Part shown: piece by piece, positions 1-8,736 of the stretch
Position numbering within the stretch: the first letter of the stretch is position 1
How the letters are laid out: every line of letters starts with the position of its first letter
NCBI GenBank assembly: GCA_024641655.1
Contig: JAHECR010000017.1
Span: forward strand, 1-64,000
Direction: 5' to 3'
Source of the DNA: Acidimicrobiaceae bacterium
GTDB lineage: Bacteria; Actinomycetota; Acidimicrobiia; Acidimicrobiales; UBA8592
DNA length: 64,000 nucleotides
Notes under the pieces: generated by a model
Told to the model about the DNA's origin: nothing
What the model saw: the letters and a program-made list of their open reading frames with translations, nothing else
The model's database searches: none
Translations under genes and position numbers: made by a program

Positions 1-19
1 AGCATCACCGTACTGAATT

Positions 20-52
20 GACGGGGGGCCGGGTCCGACCCGGCCCCCCGTT
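20..52. terminator. Strong terminator-like hairpin at the window edge
   Basis: A perfect 14-bp inverted repeat (22-35 pairing with 37-50) lies just after a possible stop codon TGA at 19-21 of a gene that begins outside the window. It is G/C only in the lower stem and is followed by TTGCCGTTCT rather than a clean T-run. It probably ends the upstream plus-strand transcript before the P450 gene. Too little of the upstream gene is visible to identify it. Confidence 0.55.
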
Positions 53-195
53 GCCGTTCTCAGGCGCTGCTGGAAGGGTCGGACCGGTTCCGACAGCCGG
101 CCGCCGCGCACCCACACAGCACTACTCCGGCTGGTACCTTCACCGGGACCGCACCGACCGGAACCGCCGGTCGACAACGCAGAGGGGGAGCACCG

Positions 196-1389
196 TTGTC
201 GTACACCACCGACTCGGATCTGAACGAGGGACGCCGCAAGCTGGCCTACGAGCGCTCGGCGCAGCCCAGGGAATACTTCGCCAGGCTTCGGGACCAGGGG
301 CGTGTCGAGGATGCCGAGAACCCCGAGCAGCCGATGCTCCTGCACCGCGACGACGTGGAGTACGCCCTGCGGAACTGGCAGGAGTTCTCCTCGGAGTTCG
401 GCGGCGTCATGGGCAGCGAGGAACCCATCATTCCGCTCAACGTCGATCCGCCCGTGCACGTGAAGTACCGGCGACTGCTCGATCCTTACTTCTCGCCGCG
501 CAAGATGGCGGCGCTCCAGCCAGCGGTCGCCTCGCACACGAACGCCATCATCGACTCGTTCATCGAGCGGGGATCGTGTGACTTCTCGACCGAGATGGCG
601 GTGCCGCTTCCGTGCTCGACGTTCCTCAGCCTGCTGGGTCTTCCCCTCGACGAGCTCGACGCGCTCGTGCGGTGGAAGGACATCATGATCCGACCCGAGC
701 ATCTCGTGGACGATCCCGACGAAGCCCTCCAGCTCCAGGCAACGACAGCGGGCGAGATCTACGCCAGGTTCAGCGCCGAGATCGCCGATCGACGTGCCCA
801 TCCTCGTGACGACCTCATCACCCACCTGACGTCCTGTGAGCTCGACGGTGAGAAGCTCAGCGAGAGCGAGATCCTTCGCACGTGCTTCCTGCTTCTCGCC
901 GCGGGCCTCGACACGGTGACCATCTCGCTGGAATGCATCTTCAACTACCTCCTCGACAACGACGATGCTCGCCGGATGCTCGTCGACGATCCGTCGAGCA
1001 CCGACAACCTCATCGAGGAGTTGCTGCGGTGGGAGACGCCGGTGCAGACGGTGACCCGCCGCGCCACGAACGACCTGCAGATCGGCGACTACACGATCAA
1101 GAAGGACCAGCAGGTGCAGGTCTGCCTGGCTTCGGCCAACACCGACCCGAACGGGCTGCCCGAGGCCGCCCAGGTCGACGTCCGGCGCGGCGATGTGCGG
1201 AACTTCGCGTTCGGTGGCGGGAACCATCGCTGCCTCGGTTCGCACCTCGCTCGCATGGAGCTGCGCACGGTCGTTCGTACCTGGCACGACCGCATCCCCG
1301 AATACCGCCTCGCGCCGGGAGTCGACCGCATCTGGAACAGCTCCACCCTGCGCGGCCTCGATTCCCTGCCCATCGTCTGGGACGTCTGA
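196..1389 (+). CDS. Cytochrome P450, CYP101 (P450cam)-like
   Basis: Heme-thiolate monooxygenase of 397 aa, usual length for soluble bacterial class I P450s. I-helix AGLDT at about residues 236-240 supplies the acid-alcohol pair for O2 activation. The ExxR pair is E275/R278, and the heme loop FGGGNHRCLG holds the thiolate C346. The GLDTV I-helix and the ending RIPEYRLAP...SLPIVWD resemble P450cam, a camphor hydroxylase. The start is TTG at 196, chosen for the AGAGGGGGAG ribosome site at 181-190. It stands alone after a hairpin and converges on the CoA transferase gene. It needs a ferredoxin partner, and one is encoded at 3271. Family assignment is firm; substrate is unknown. Confidence 0.93.
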   Translation: MSYTTDSDLNEGRRKLAYERSAQPREYFARLRDQGRVEDAENPEQPMLLHRDDVEYALRNWQEFSSEFGGVMGSEEPIIPLNVDPPVHVKYRRLLDPYFSPRKMAALQPAVASHTNAIIDSFIERGSCDFSTEMAVPLPCSTFLSLLGLPLDELDALVRWKDIMIRPEHLVDDPDEALQLQATTAGEIYARFSAEIADRRAHPRDDLITHLTSCELDGEKLSESEILRTCFLLLAAGLDTVTISLECIFNYLLDNDDARRMLVDDPSSTDNLIEELLRWETPVQTVTRRATNDLQIGDYTIKKDQQVQVCLASANTDPNGLPEAAQVDVRRGDVRNFAFGGGNHRCLGSHLARMELRTVVRTWHDRIPEYRLAPGVDRIWNSSTLRGLDSLPIVWDV

Positions 1390-1454
1390 CCCGTTCCTCT
1401 GGTGCTGCCTGTGCGGTGTCTCTCACCGCGGGTTCGAACGATGTCGTCTTGGTG

Positions 1455-1488
1455 ACCGGTTGGGGTCAGGCACCGGTTGGGGTCAGGC
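1455..1488. repeat. 17-bp perfect tandem duplication over a stop codon
   Basis: ACCGGTTGGGGTCAGGC occurs twice back to back (1455-1471 and 1472-1488). The second copy covers the TGA stop (1483-1485) and last codons of the minus-strand CoA transferase gene. One copy would already supply the stop, so the duplication only lengthens the convergent intergenic gap. Confidence 0.85.
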
Positions 1489-2715
1489 GACGATGCCTCG
1501 TGCGCGGAGGGCGGCGATCTGCTCGGGGGTGAGCCCGAGCTCGGCCATGACCTCGTCGGTGTGCTGGCCGTGGGTCGGCGATGCCCGCAGCTCGCCGACG
1601 GGGCGGCCGTCGAATTGGGCCGGTGCCGCGCCGGTCAGGTAGCTGCCCCCGTCGGGGAACGTCACCGGCGTCACGAAACCGTTCACGAGGGCCTGCTCGT
1701 CTTCGATCACCTCGGCGGGGCTCTTCAGCGGCGACCACACGCCCTCGAGCGCCTCGAGCTGGTCCTCCCACTCGGCGAGGGTCCTGCCGGCGAAGATGGC
1801 GTCGAGCTCCGCGATGAGCGCGACATTGTTCTCGGCGCGCGCCTCGGGGCTAAAATAGCGTGGATCGGTGAGCCAGTCGTCCCGACGGAGTTTCTGCGCG
1901 AGGTCGGGCCACCACGCGTCGTAGAGCAGGCAGAGCACCAGCCAGCGGCCGTCGCTGGTGCGGTAGATGTTGTTGGCCGGGTCGGGCGCGTCCTCACGCC
2001 CGCGCCGCGGGCCGGCCGCAGACTGTGCCTCGGCCGGGGCCTGCTGGGTGAGGCTGGCGTTGATCAGCGCCTGGCTCATGATGTAGGTGCCCATCATGTA
2101 GAGCGCATGGTCGACCACGGCCCCCTTGCCGGTCCGCTCCCGACGGAACAGCGCCGCGGCGATGGCGCCCGCGAGCGTCGCTCCGCCGGTCAGGTCGCCC
2201 ACCGAGCCGGGCTGCGACGGCGGAGGGCTGCCGTCGGCGGGGGTCTGCACGAAGGCCGAGCCCGAGCGGCACCAGGACGTGGGGTAGTCGAAGCCGCGCC
2301 GCGACGCGAGGGGGCCTTGCTTTCCGTAGCCGGTTCCACTCGCGTAGATCAGTCGCGGGTTCAAGGCGAACAGGTCGTCGGGCTCGATGCCGAGCTTGGC
2401 CCGGGCGTCCTCGCGCATGTTGGTGATGAACACGTCGGCCTCACCGATCATCGAGTGCAAGATGGCGCGGCCGTCCTCCGACGTCAGGTCGAGCCCGATG
2501 CCGCGTTTGTTGCGGTTCGCCGCCTCGAAGAACGGGTTCGATCGCAGGCCGGGTCGTTGGATCACCCGCATGCTCCGTGACGCATCGCCGCCGTGCGCGG
2601 CGCGCTCGACCTTGATGACGTCGGCGCCCCAGTCGGCGAGGATCATCGACGCGGCAGGCACGAACGTGTGCTCGGCCACCTCGACGACGCGCACTCCCTC
2701 CATCACGTCGTACAT
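1483..2715 (-). CDS. CaiB/BaiF family (class III) CoA transferase
   Basis: A 410-aa enzyme that moves CoA between carboxylic acids, activating or recycling an acid for beta-oxidation-type breakdown. The N-terminus GVRVVEVAEHTFVPAAS and the following ADWGADVIKVE are the typical family III start. The catalytic aspartate that forms the aspartyl-CoA anhydride is D174 in SVGDLTGG. Length agrees with formyl-CoA transferase-type proteins (about 400 aa). The start ATG at 2715 has an AGAGGGGAAA-type ribosome site. It is a single gene converging on the P450 gene. The substrate acid is not predictable; a terpenoid- or steroid-derived acid is a guess from the neighbours. Confidence 0.92.
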   Translation of the reverse strand: MYDVMEGVRVVEVAEHTFVPAASMILADWGADVIKVERAAHGGDASRSMRVIQRPGLRSNPFFEAANRNKRGIGLDLTSEDGRAILHSMIGEADVFITNMREDARAKLGIEPDDLFALNPRLIYASGTGYGKQGPLASRRGFDYPTSWCRSGSAFVQTPADGSPPPSQPGSVGDLTGGATLAGAIAAALFRRERTGKGAVVDHALYMMGTYIMSQALINASLTQQAPAEAQSAAGPRRGREDAPDPANNIYRTSDGRWLVLCLLYDAWWPDLAQKLRRDDWLTDPRYFSPEARAENNVALIAELDAIFAGRTLAEWEDQLEALEGVWSPLKSPAEVIEDEQALVNGFVTPVTFPDGGSYLTGAAPAQFDGRPVGELRASPTHGQHTDEVMAELGLTPEQIAALRARGIVA

Positions 2716-2892
2716 GTGGTTTCCCCTCTCTCGTGGCTTTTCGTCGGCAGCCCCGTGTCAGGCGCTCACCGGCGATCCGATGCGCGACCCTAACGCGGCG
2801 CCTGCGCTCGGTGTTCGGGTCCAAGGTCCCTGGTGGGGTCGATGTCGCGGGCCTAGCGTCGAGCGGACGCGACGGTACCGGGGAGGGCAACC

Positions 2893-3159
2893 ATGGGAGA
2901 GCTCGAACAGCTGCAGGAAGTATTGGAGTCGCGTGGGGTCTCCGCGCACGTTCACGCAGCCGACCCCGGCAGCTGCAACGCGCCAGGACTGTGCCTGCAG
3001 CCTGGCGAGGGCTTTACTGCGGTGGTCGTGTCCGCTGACGGAGCGTCGCGGCTGTACGTCGACCCGATGACTGCCTGGGGGGTCGTCGATGCGCTGTCGG
3101 AAGGTGCCGGCGCCGACGTGGTCTGGTCTGAGCTGGCGGACATCGATCACGGGCAGTGA
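2893..3159 (+). CDS. Small hypothetical protein
   Basis: An 88-aa acidic protein that I do not recognise. It has a plausible gene start: ATG at 2893 preceded by GGGAGGG at 2881-2887. Two cysteines lie about seven residues apart in the middle (DPGSCNAPGLC), followed by a beta-rich stretch and a short helix. No signal peptide or membrane segment. It sits 111 bp upstream of the ferredoxin gene on the same strand and could be cotranscribed with the ferredoxin and second P450, but no function is inferred. Confidence 0.55.
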   Translation: MGELEQLQEVLESRGVSAHVHAADPGSCNAPGLCLQPGEGFTAVVVSADGASRLYVDPMTAWGVVDALSEGAGADVVWSELADIDHGQ

Positions 3160-3270
3160 GTCCTCGGCGCTGTCTCGTCATCGAGGCTGTGGGTCGCATT
3201 ACACTGCGGCGGCGATGAGCGCTGACTGCGCCCCCATCGCCAACCGAATACCCGAGTAGAGGAGACCACG

Positions 3271-3468
3271 GTGCGGATTTCGATCGACAGCGAGACCTGC
3301 AGCGGACACGGACGGTGCTACGTGCTGTCGCCGTCGCTGTTCACCGACGACGACGAGGGCTACGGCCAGGTCATCGGCGACGGCACCGTGACGCCCGAGC
3401 TGCTCGAGGACGCCCAGCGAGCGGTGCGCGGCTGCCCGGAGCGAGCGATCACCCTCTCCGAGGACTGA
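3271..3468 (+). CDS. [3Fe-4S] ferredoxin, P450 redox partner
   Basis: A 65-aa ferredoxin. Motif CSGHGRC at residues 10-16 has His where a 4Fe-4S ferredoxin has its second cysteine. With the distant CPE cysteine at about 54, three Cys remain, the hallmark of the single-cluster [3Fe-4S] ferredoxins that feed electrons to actinobacterial P450s. GTG start with AGAGGAG upstream. It lies 145 bp before a P450 gene and between two P450 genes. No ferredoxin reductase is encoded in the window, so the reductase must come from elsewhere. Confidence 0.92.
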   Translation: MRISIDSETCSGHGRCYVLSPSLFTDDDEGYGQVIGDGTVTPELLEDAQRAVRGCPERAITLSED

Positions 3469-3613
3469 CTCGGGCCTTCCCTGGGCCCGTTCCCCGGTGG
3501 ACGCGGTGTGACGCTGGGCATACCTGAGGCGGATCTGGCAGAATGGCGCGACGCCCCCGCAGGCAGGTCCTCCGCTGGGGTCGTTGACGCTCGCCAGAGG
3601 AGGCAGGCCCACC

Positions 3614-4852
3614 GTGCTACAGATCACGCCCGACGCGCAGTTCCATCGCGTGCCCGATCACGTTCCGCCGGAGTTGGTCTACCCGTTCGAGCAGGTCTTC
3701 GTCGACGGGTTCGACGTCGATCCCTGGAAGGTCTTCCAGCAGATCCAGCAGGAGGCGCCGCCGATCTTCTACAGCCCGATCTCGGCGCGGGGCCAGGGCA
3801 CCTGGTACGTGACTCGTAGTGAAGACGTGCGCACCGTCTACCAGGACTACCGCCGGTTCACCACCGCAGTCGGTTACTCGGCGGGCGGGCAGATGGCGCG
3901 CCGCATGCTGCCACTCGAGCTCGACCCGCCAGAGCACAACAAGTATCGCTCCCTGCTGACGCCGCTGTTCGCCCCCAAGCAGATCGATCGGCTCGAGGAT
4001 TCCATCCGGGCGACCTGTGACGCGCTGCTCGAGAGCATCGTCGAGCGCGGCGAGTGCGAGTTCATGCACGACTTCTCCCGTACCTTGCCCGGCACCGTGT
4101 TCATGGAGCTGATGGGCCTGCCCATGGACCGCGCCGAGGAGTTCTTCACCTGGGAGGAGACGTTCTTCCACGGGGCCACCCCCGAAGAGCGTGCCGCGGT
4201 GGGGAAGGCCATCGAGGCCGCGCTCGAGGAGCTCGTCGCCGAACGCCGCGCCGAGCCGCGTGAGGACCTCATGTCGATGCTCGTGCACGGCACGTTCGAC
4301 GATGGTTCGCCGATTCCGCACGCGGACGTGATGGACATGTGCTGGTTGCTCTTCATCGCCGGACTCGACACGGTGCACGCCGGCCTCGGGCACTCGTTCC
4401 GGTACCTCGCCGAGCATCCCGAGCTGAAGCAGCAGCTGATCGACGATCCGTCGTTGATCCCCGCAGCGGTGGAGGAGCTGCTCCGCTGGCATACCTGGGT
4501 GAACCCGGCTCGCACCGTCGCGGTCGACACCGAACTGCAGGGGGTCACCCTCAAACAGGGCGACAAGGTCGCGATGCTCGGCGTGATCGCCGACCGCGAC
4601 CCGGAGGTGTACGAGAACCCCGACGCAGTCGACCTCAACCGCGACCGCACCATTCACTGGGCCTTCGGCGGGGGAGCGCACCGCTGTGTCGGCTCGCACC
4701 TCGCCCGTCGCGAGATCGGCATCGCGGTGGAGGCGTGGATCCATCGCATTCCCGATTTCAGGATTGCCCCGGACGCCCAGGACTCGCTTCGGTATGCAAC
4801 CCTGGGCATGTGGTCGCTGCCACAACTCCCGTTGGCGTGGGACGCACGCTGA
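3614..4852 (+). CDS. Cytochrome P450, CYP101 (P450cam)-like
   Basis: A 412-aa P450. I-helix IAGLDT with D252/T253; heme loop FGGGAHRCVGSHLARRE with thiolate C358. The C-terminus (WIHRIPDFRIAPDAQ, then LPLAWD) matches the end of P450cam closely in pattern, so a monoterpene-like or other bulky hydrophobic substrate is reasonable. GTG at 3614 is chosen over an upstream TTG (3584) because AGAGGAGGC lies at 3596-3604 with 9-base spacing and would be inside the longer reading frame. It follows the ferredoxin gene directly and precedes a 3-alpha-HSD-like SDR that could oxidise the hydroxylated product. Confidence 0.93.
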   Translation: MLQITPDAQFHRVPDHVPPELVYPFEQVFVDGFDVDPWKVFQQIQQEAPPIFYSPISARGQGTWYVTRSEDVRTVYQDYRRFTTAVGYSAGGQMARRMLPLELDPPEHNKYRSLLTPLFAPKQIDRLEDSIRATCDALLESIVERGECEFMHDFSRTLPGTVFMELMGLPMDRAEEFFTWEETFFHGATPEERAAVGKAIEAALEELVAERRAEPREDLMSMLVHGTFDDGSPIPHADVMDMCWLLFIAGLDTVHAGLGHSFRYLAEHPELKQQLIDDPSLIPAAVEELLRWHTWVNPARTVAVDTELQGVTLKQGDKVAMLGVIADRDPEVYENPDAVDLNRDRTIHWAFGGGAHRCVGSHLARREIGIAVEAWIHRIPDFRIAPDAQDSLRYATLGMWSLPQLPLAWDAR

Positions 4853-4972
4853 CGCACCGCGATCGCATCGTAGGAGTGGCCGATGTGCCTGAGGGCACAG
4901 TAGGTTCGCAGGAATCAGTTAGCTATTCGAAAAAGCCGCTCGCGCGCGAGCTGAAGCATGAGGAGTCAAGAC

Positions 4973-5824
4973 ATGGGTGCAGAGGTATTCCGGTACGACG
5001 GTAAGCGCGTGCTGGTGGTGGGCGGCGCGACAGGCATGGGTGCAGCTGCCGCACAGCAGGCGTCCGCCCTCGGGGCGGAGGTCGTCGTCATGGACGTCGC
5101 CGATGTCTCGTACCCGGTGGCCAAGGCCATCAAGGTCGACCTGCGCGACAAGGCGAGTGTTGATGCCGCGATCGACGCCGTCGGTGCTCCTGTCGACGCG
5201 ATCTTGGCCTGCGCCGGCGTTGCCGACGGCACCCGAGGCATCATGCTCATCAACTTCACCTCGCAGCGTCACCTTGTCGAGCGCATGGTGAACGAGGGCA
5301 AGCTCAACAACGGCGGTGCCATCGGCTTCATCTCCTCGGTGGCCGGCCTCGGCTGGATGCAGAACCTCGACACGGTGAAGGACTTCCTTGCCACCCCCGA
5401 CTGGGAGTCGGCCGCCGAGTGGGTTGCCGCCCACGAAGGCACCGACGGATATGGCTTCTCGAAGGAAGCCATCAACTGCTACGTGGCCCAGCAGGCGCTG
5501 CCCATGCTCAAAAAGGGCCACCGGATCAACGCGATCCTTCCTGGCCCGACCGACACCCCGCTCGCCCGGGCCAACGCCGACATCTGGCTCACCTTCGGTG
5601 CCGACTACCGCGAAGCGGCCGGGGTCAACCACCTCCAGCCTGAAGAGATGGGCAACACGCTGCTGTTCCTGTGCAGCGCTGCGGCCAGTGGCATCAACGG
5701 CATCACGGTCCTCGTCGACCAGGGCCATGTGCAGGCCTCGCTCGTCGACGCGTTCGAGGCGCCGATGGTGAAGATGCTCGCCGGCCTCATCCAGCCCGAC
5801 CCGTCGATGTTCGGCGAGGCCTGA
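4973..5824 (+). CDS. SDR, 3-alpha-hydroxysteroid dehydrogenase/carbonyl reductase-like
   Basis: A 283-aa NAD(P)-dependent short-chain dehydrogenase. Cofactor motif GGATGMG at 17-23; catalytic YGFSK with Y160 and K164. The long segment between the Ser strand and the Tyr, and the lone CAG in place of NNAG, recall Comamonas-type 3-alpha-HSD/carbonyl reductase. Start at ATG 4973 (AGGAG at 4961-4965) rather than 4958; the paralog at 37578 begins with the same MG.E.FRYDGKR pattern, which supports this. Probably oxidises an alcohol made by the adjacent P450s (inference). A strong terminator follows. Confidence 0.88.
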   Translation: MGAEVFRYDGKRVLVVGGATGMGAAAAQQASALGAEVVVMDVADVSYPVAKAIKVDLRDKASVDAAIDAVGAPVDAILACAGVADGTRGIMLINFTSQRHLVERMVNEGKLNNGGAIGFISSVAGLGWMQNLDTVKDFLATPDWESAAEWVAAHEGTDGYGFSKEAINCYVAQQALPMLKKGHRINAILPGPTDTPLARANADIWLTFGADYREAAGVNHLQPEEMGNTLLFLCSAAASGINGITVLVDQGHVQASLVDAFEAPMVKMLAGLIQPDPSMFGEA

Positions 5825-5833
5825 TCGACCCGA

Positions 5834-5880
5834 CGCCGAGGCCCGGAGCCACGAGCTGGCTCCGGGCCTCGGCGCTTTTC
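5834..5880 (+). terminator. Rho-independent terminator after the SDR gene
   Basis: Perfect 17-bp inverted repeat, 5834-5850 with 5858-5874, extended by one A-T pair, leaving a 5-base loop, followed by CTTTTC. It sits 10 bp after the SDR stop and separates it from the aldehyde dehydrogenase gene. One of the few textbook intrinsic terminators in the window. Confidence 0.9.
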
Positions 5881-5947
5881 GCACGCGCCGCTTGGAGCGT
5901 GCGTCCCTGACAAACCCCCCTACCAAGACCCAAAGCGAGAGGACACC

Positions 5948-7423
5948 ATGGCCGATCTGAAGTTCACCCCCGAAACCCGCATGATGATCGACGGCAAGCT
6001 CGTCGAGGCCGATTCGCGCAAGACGTTCGACAACATCAACCCTGCGACCGAAGAGGTTGCCGGCGTCGTCGCCGACGCCGGCGTGGCCGAGATGCAGCGC
6101 GCCATCGCCGCCGCCCGCCGTTCCTTCGACCAGACCGACTGGTCGACCAACCACTCGTTCCGCAAGAAGTGCCTCGAGCAGCTGCAGGAAGCGCTCGAGG
6201 CCGAGCGCGAAGAGCTCCGCGAGGAGCTGATCGTCGAGGTCGGCACCCCCCGCGTGCTCACCTACTCCGCGCAGCTCGACGCGCCGCTCGCCGAGGGCAT
6301 TCTGTGGCCGGCAAAGATGATCGACGAGTTCGCGTGGGAGCGCGACATGGGGATCGCCGAGGCGTTCGGTACCCGTCACCGTCGGGCCATCTGGAAAGAG
6401 GCGATGGGCGTCGTCGGCGCGATCGTGCCGTGGAACTACCCGTTCGAAGTCACGATCAACAAGATCGCCCAGATCCTCGCGACCGGCAACACCACAGTCC
6501 TCAAGCCCGCCCCGGACACGCCGTGGAATGCCACCCGCCTCGGACGTCTGGTCGCCGAGAAGACCGACATCCCCGCCGGGGTGTTCAACGTCGTCACCTC
6601 GAGTGACCACCTCGTGGGCGAGGAGCTCACCTTGTCGCCGTTGGTCGACCAGATCAGCTTCACCGGTTCCACCGTGACGGGTAAGCGCATCATGGAGAAG
6701 GGTGCGGCCACCCTCAAGCGGGTCTTCCTCGAGCTCGGCGGCAAGTCCGCGGCGATCGTTCTCGACGACGCCGATTTCAGCGCTGTCCTCCCGGCCACCG
6801 CGAGCGTGTGTGCCCACGGCGGCCAGGGCTGCGCGATGCAGACGCGACTTCTGGTGCCCCGGTCCCGCCTCGACGAGGCCGTCGAGCTGGCCAGCCTCGG
6901 CATGGCGAACTTCCCCTACGGCGATCCCCAGAGCATGGACGTGGTCATGGGGCCGCTCGTCTCCGAGAAGCAGATGAACCGGGTGCTCGGCTACATCGAG
7001 AAGGGCAAGGCCGAAGGCGGCGAGGTCGTCGTCGGTGGTGGAAGGCCCGCGCACCTGCCCAAGGGTTGGTACGTCGAGCCGACGCTGTTCGTGAACGTCG
7101 AGAACTCCGCCACCATCGCGCAGGAGGAGATCTTCGGCCCGGTCATGGTGGTCATCCCCTTCGACGACGACGATGACGCGGTGCGTATCGCCAACGACTC
7201 GCATTACGGCTTGTCCGGCGGTGTCTTCGGTGGCGACATGGAGCGGGCCACCAACGTCGCCCGCCGTATCCGGACCGGCTCGATTTCGGTGAACGGTGGC
7301 TCCTGGTACGGCGCCGACATGCCCTACGGCGGGTACAAGGACTCCGGCATCGGACGCCAGAACGGGACCGAGGGCTTCGACCAGTACCTCGAGACCAAGA
7401 TCATCGCCTGGCCCGCAGACTGA
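5948..7423 (+). CDS. NAD(P)-dependent aldehyde dehydrogenase
   Basis: A 491-aa ALDH-superfamily enzyme oxidising an aldehyde to its carboxylic acid. Visible landmarks: PWNYPF with N163 (oxyanion), FTGS at the nicotinamide site, general base E262 in LELGGKS, and nucleophile C295 in GQGCAMQTR. The end (PYGGYKDSGIGRQNG) is typical. Ribosome site GCGAGAGGA ahead of ATG 5948. Placed between an SDR and a P450, it fits an alcohol-aldehyde-acid oxidation series whose acid could then be thioesterified by the CoA transferase (inference). The exact aldehyde is unknown. Confidence 0.94.
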   Translation: MADLKFTPETRMMIDGKLVEADSRKTFDNINPATEEVAGVVADAGVAEMQRAIAAARRSFDQTDWSTNHSFRKKCLEQLQEALEAEREELREELIVEVGTPRVLTYSAQLDAPLAEGILWPAKMIDEFAWERDMGIAEAFGTRHRRAIWKEAMGVVGAIVPWNYPFEVTINKIAQILATGNTTVLKPAPDTPWNATRLGRLVAEKTDIPAGVFNVVTSSDHLVGEELTLSPLVDQISFTGSTVTGKRIMEKGAATLKRVFLELGGKSAAIVLDDADFSAVLPATASVCAHGGQGCAMQTRLLVPRSRLDEAVELASLGMANFPYGDPQSMDVVMGPLVSEKQMNRVLGYIEKGKAEGGEVVVGGGRPAHLPKGWYVEPTLFVNVENSATIAQEEIFGPVMVVIPFDDDDDAVRIANDSHYGLSGGVFGGDMERATNVARRIRTGSISVNGGSWYGADMPYGGYKDSGIGRQNGTEGFDQYLETKIIAWPAD

Positions 7424-7429
7424 GTTCCC

Positions 7430-7523
7430 CCGTGGCCCCGCTCGCTCTTGGCCACGGTATTTCCGACTGGTCCGGCGCAAGCCGGTCCACTGCACTTCCT
7501 GGTGGCCCGGCCTGTGCCGGGCC
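7430..7523. other. Three consecutive hairpins in the ALDH-P450 gap
   Basis: The 123-bp gap holds three perfect inverted repeats: 7430-7437/7450-7457 (8 bp, then TATTTCC), 7472-7476/7481-7485 (5 bp, GCAA loop) and 7504-7511/7516-7523 (GGCCCGGC/GCCGGGCC, CTGT loop). The first may end ALDH transcription. The last lies about 23 bases before the ATG of the next P450 and could affect mRNA stability or attenuation. Function is inferred only. Confidence 0.5.
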
Positions 7524-7546
7524 GCCGTGAGAACCGAAGGTGGCAC

Positions 7547-8734
7547 ATGAGCGCTGACGAGCCGACGACGCCGACACCGGACACCGTCTATCGAGCTGGG
7601 GTGGTCGACGTCTTCCGCGACGTCGCGCGTCTCCACGAAGGCCCGCCGGTGGTGCGGCGCGCCGACGGCGGCGCCGCGGTGCTGACGATGGACGCCGTAC
7701 GCGCCGTCACCAAACGCCGCGACGTGCACTCCATGGATCCGGTGTCGGTGGAGATGATCTCCCAGGTGATGGGGGCCGGACGCCCGTTGATCCCCCTGAT
7801 GCTCGACGGCGACGAGCACACGAAATACCGGCGGTTGCTGGACCCGTTGTTCGCGCCCGCCAAGATGCGAGCGTTGGAGTCCGACATCGCCGAGCTCGCG
7901 CACGCGCTCATCGACGACTTCGCAGCTTCCGGCGAGGTCGAGCTCTTCGGCGCCTTCTGTGAACCCTTGCCGAGCCAGATCTTCCTGCGGCTGCTCGGGT
8001 TGCCGGCGAGCGATCTCGACTTCCTGCTGTGGTTCAAGAACGGCATCATTCGGCCCGACGACGAGGAACACCGCGCCGCAGCCAGTCCGAAGCTGATCGA
8101 GTACCTCTACGCCGAGCTCGATCGACGCGCCGCCCTCGACCACCCAGGAGACGATCTGATCGGCGGGTTCATGACCGCCGAGGTCGACGGGCATGGCTTG
8201 ACTCGTGAAGACGTCATCGACATCACGTTCCTGTTGATCATGGCCGGGCTCGACACGGTGGCTGCGTCGCTCTCCTGCATGATCGACTGGCTCGCCCGCA
8301 ACCCCGAGCAGCGCCAACGCCTCATCGACGATCCCGAGCTCACCCCGGCCGCCGTCGAGGAGCTGATGCGGGTCATGACCCCGGTCGTCGGTGGGGGACG
8401 TCACGCGGTGGGCGATTTCGTCATCGGGGGCGTGGAAATCCATGCCGGCGACGCCCTCGGCGTCAGCTGGGCCGCAGCCAATATGGACCCGACCATCTTC
8501 GAGGACCCGACCCGCGTCGACTTCGACCGGGCCTCGAATCCCCACATCGCCTTCGCCTCGGGCTTCCATCGCTGCCTCGGCTCGCACTTGGCGCGGGTAG
8601 AGCTGTGGACGGCGCTCAACGTGCTCCACGACCGGATTCCCGACTACCGGATCGACCCGGACGCCATCCCCGGCTACAACAACACGGCGATCCGTACGGT
8701 CGACCCGTTGCCACTGCGGTTCACCCCGCGCTGA
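7547..8734 (+). CDS. Cytochrome P450, CYP101-like
   Basis: A 395-aa P450. I-helix MAGLDT with D236/T237; ExxR in EELMR; heme loop FASGFHRCLGSHLARVE with thiolate C343 (Ser replaces Gly in the usual FGxG). The ending DRIPDYRIDP again looks P450cam-like. ATG 7547 chosen with GAAGGTGG about 4-10 bases upstream; the same frame stays open to 7448 but lacks a ribosome site. The next gene, an ABC exporter half, starts only two bases after the stop, so the P450 and exporter are likely translationally coupled. Confidence 0.93.
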   Translation: MSADEPTTPTPDTVYRAGVVDVFRDVARLHEGPPVVRRADGGAAVLTMDAVRAVTKRRDVHSMDPVSVEMISQVMGAGRPLIPLMLDGDEHTKYRRLLDPLFAPAKMRALESDIAELAHALIDDFAASGEVELFGAFCEPLPSQIFLRLLGLPASDLDFLLWFKNGIIRPDDEEHRAAASPKLIEYLYAELDRRAALDHPGDDLIGGFMTAEVDGHGLTREDVIDITFLLIMAGLDTVAASLSCMIDWLARNPEQRQRLIDDPELTPAAVEELMRVMTPVVGGGRHAVGDFVIGGVEIHAGDALGVSWAAANMDPTIFEDPTRVDFDRASNPHIAFASGFHRCLGSHLARVELWTALNVLHDRIPDYRIDPDAIPGYNNTAIRTVDPLPLRFTPR

Positions 8735-8736
8735 GT

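Noticed and set aside
1425-1450. GGTTCGAA resembling a tRNA T-loop
   Set aside because: Flanking bases do not form a T-stem and there is no acceptor, D or anticodon arm around it.
4919-8629. A 1236-codon minus-strand open frame opposite SDR, ALDH and P450 genes
   Set aside because: It is the antisense shadow of three clearly recognisable genes in GC-rich DNA; its product is low-complexity, rich in Asp, Glu, Gly, His and Val with no domain.
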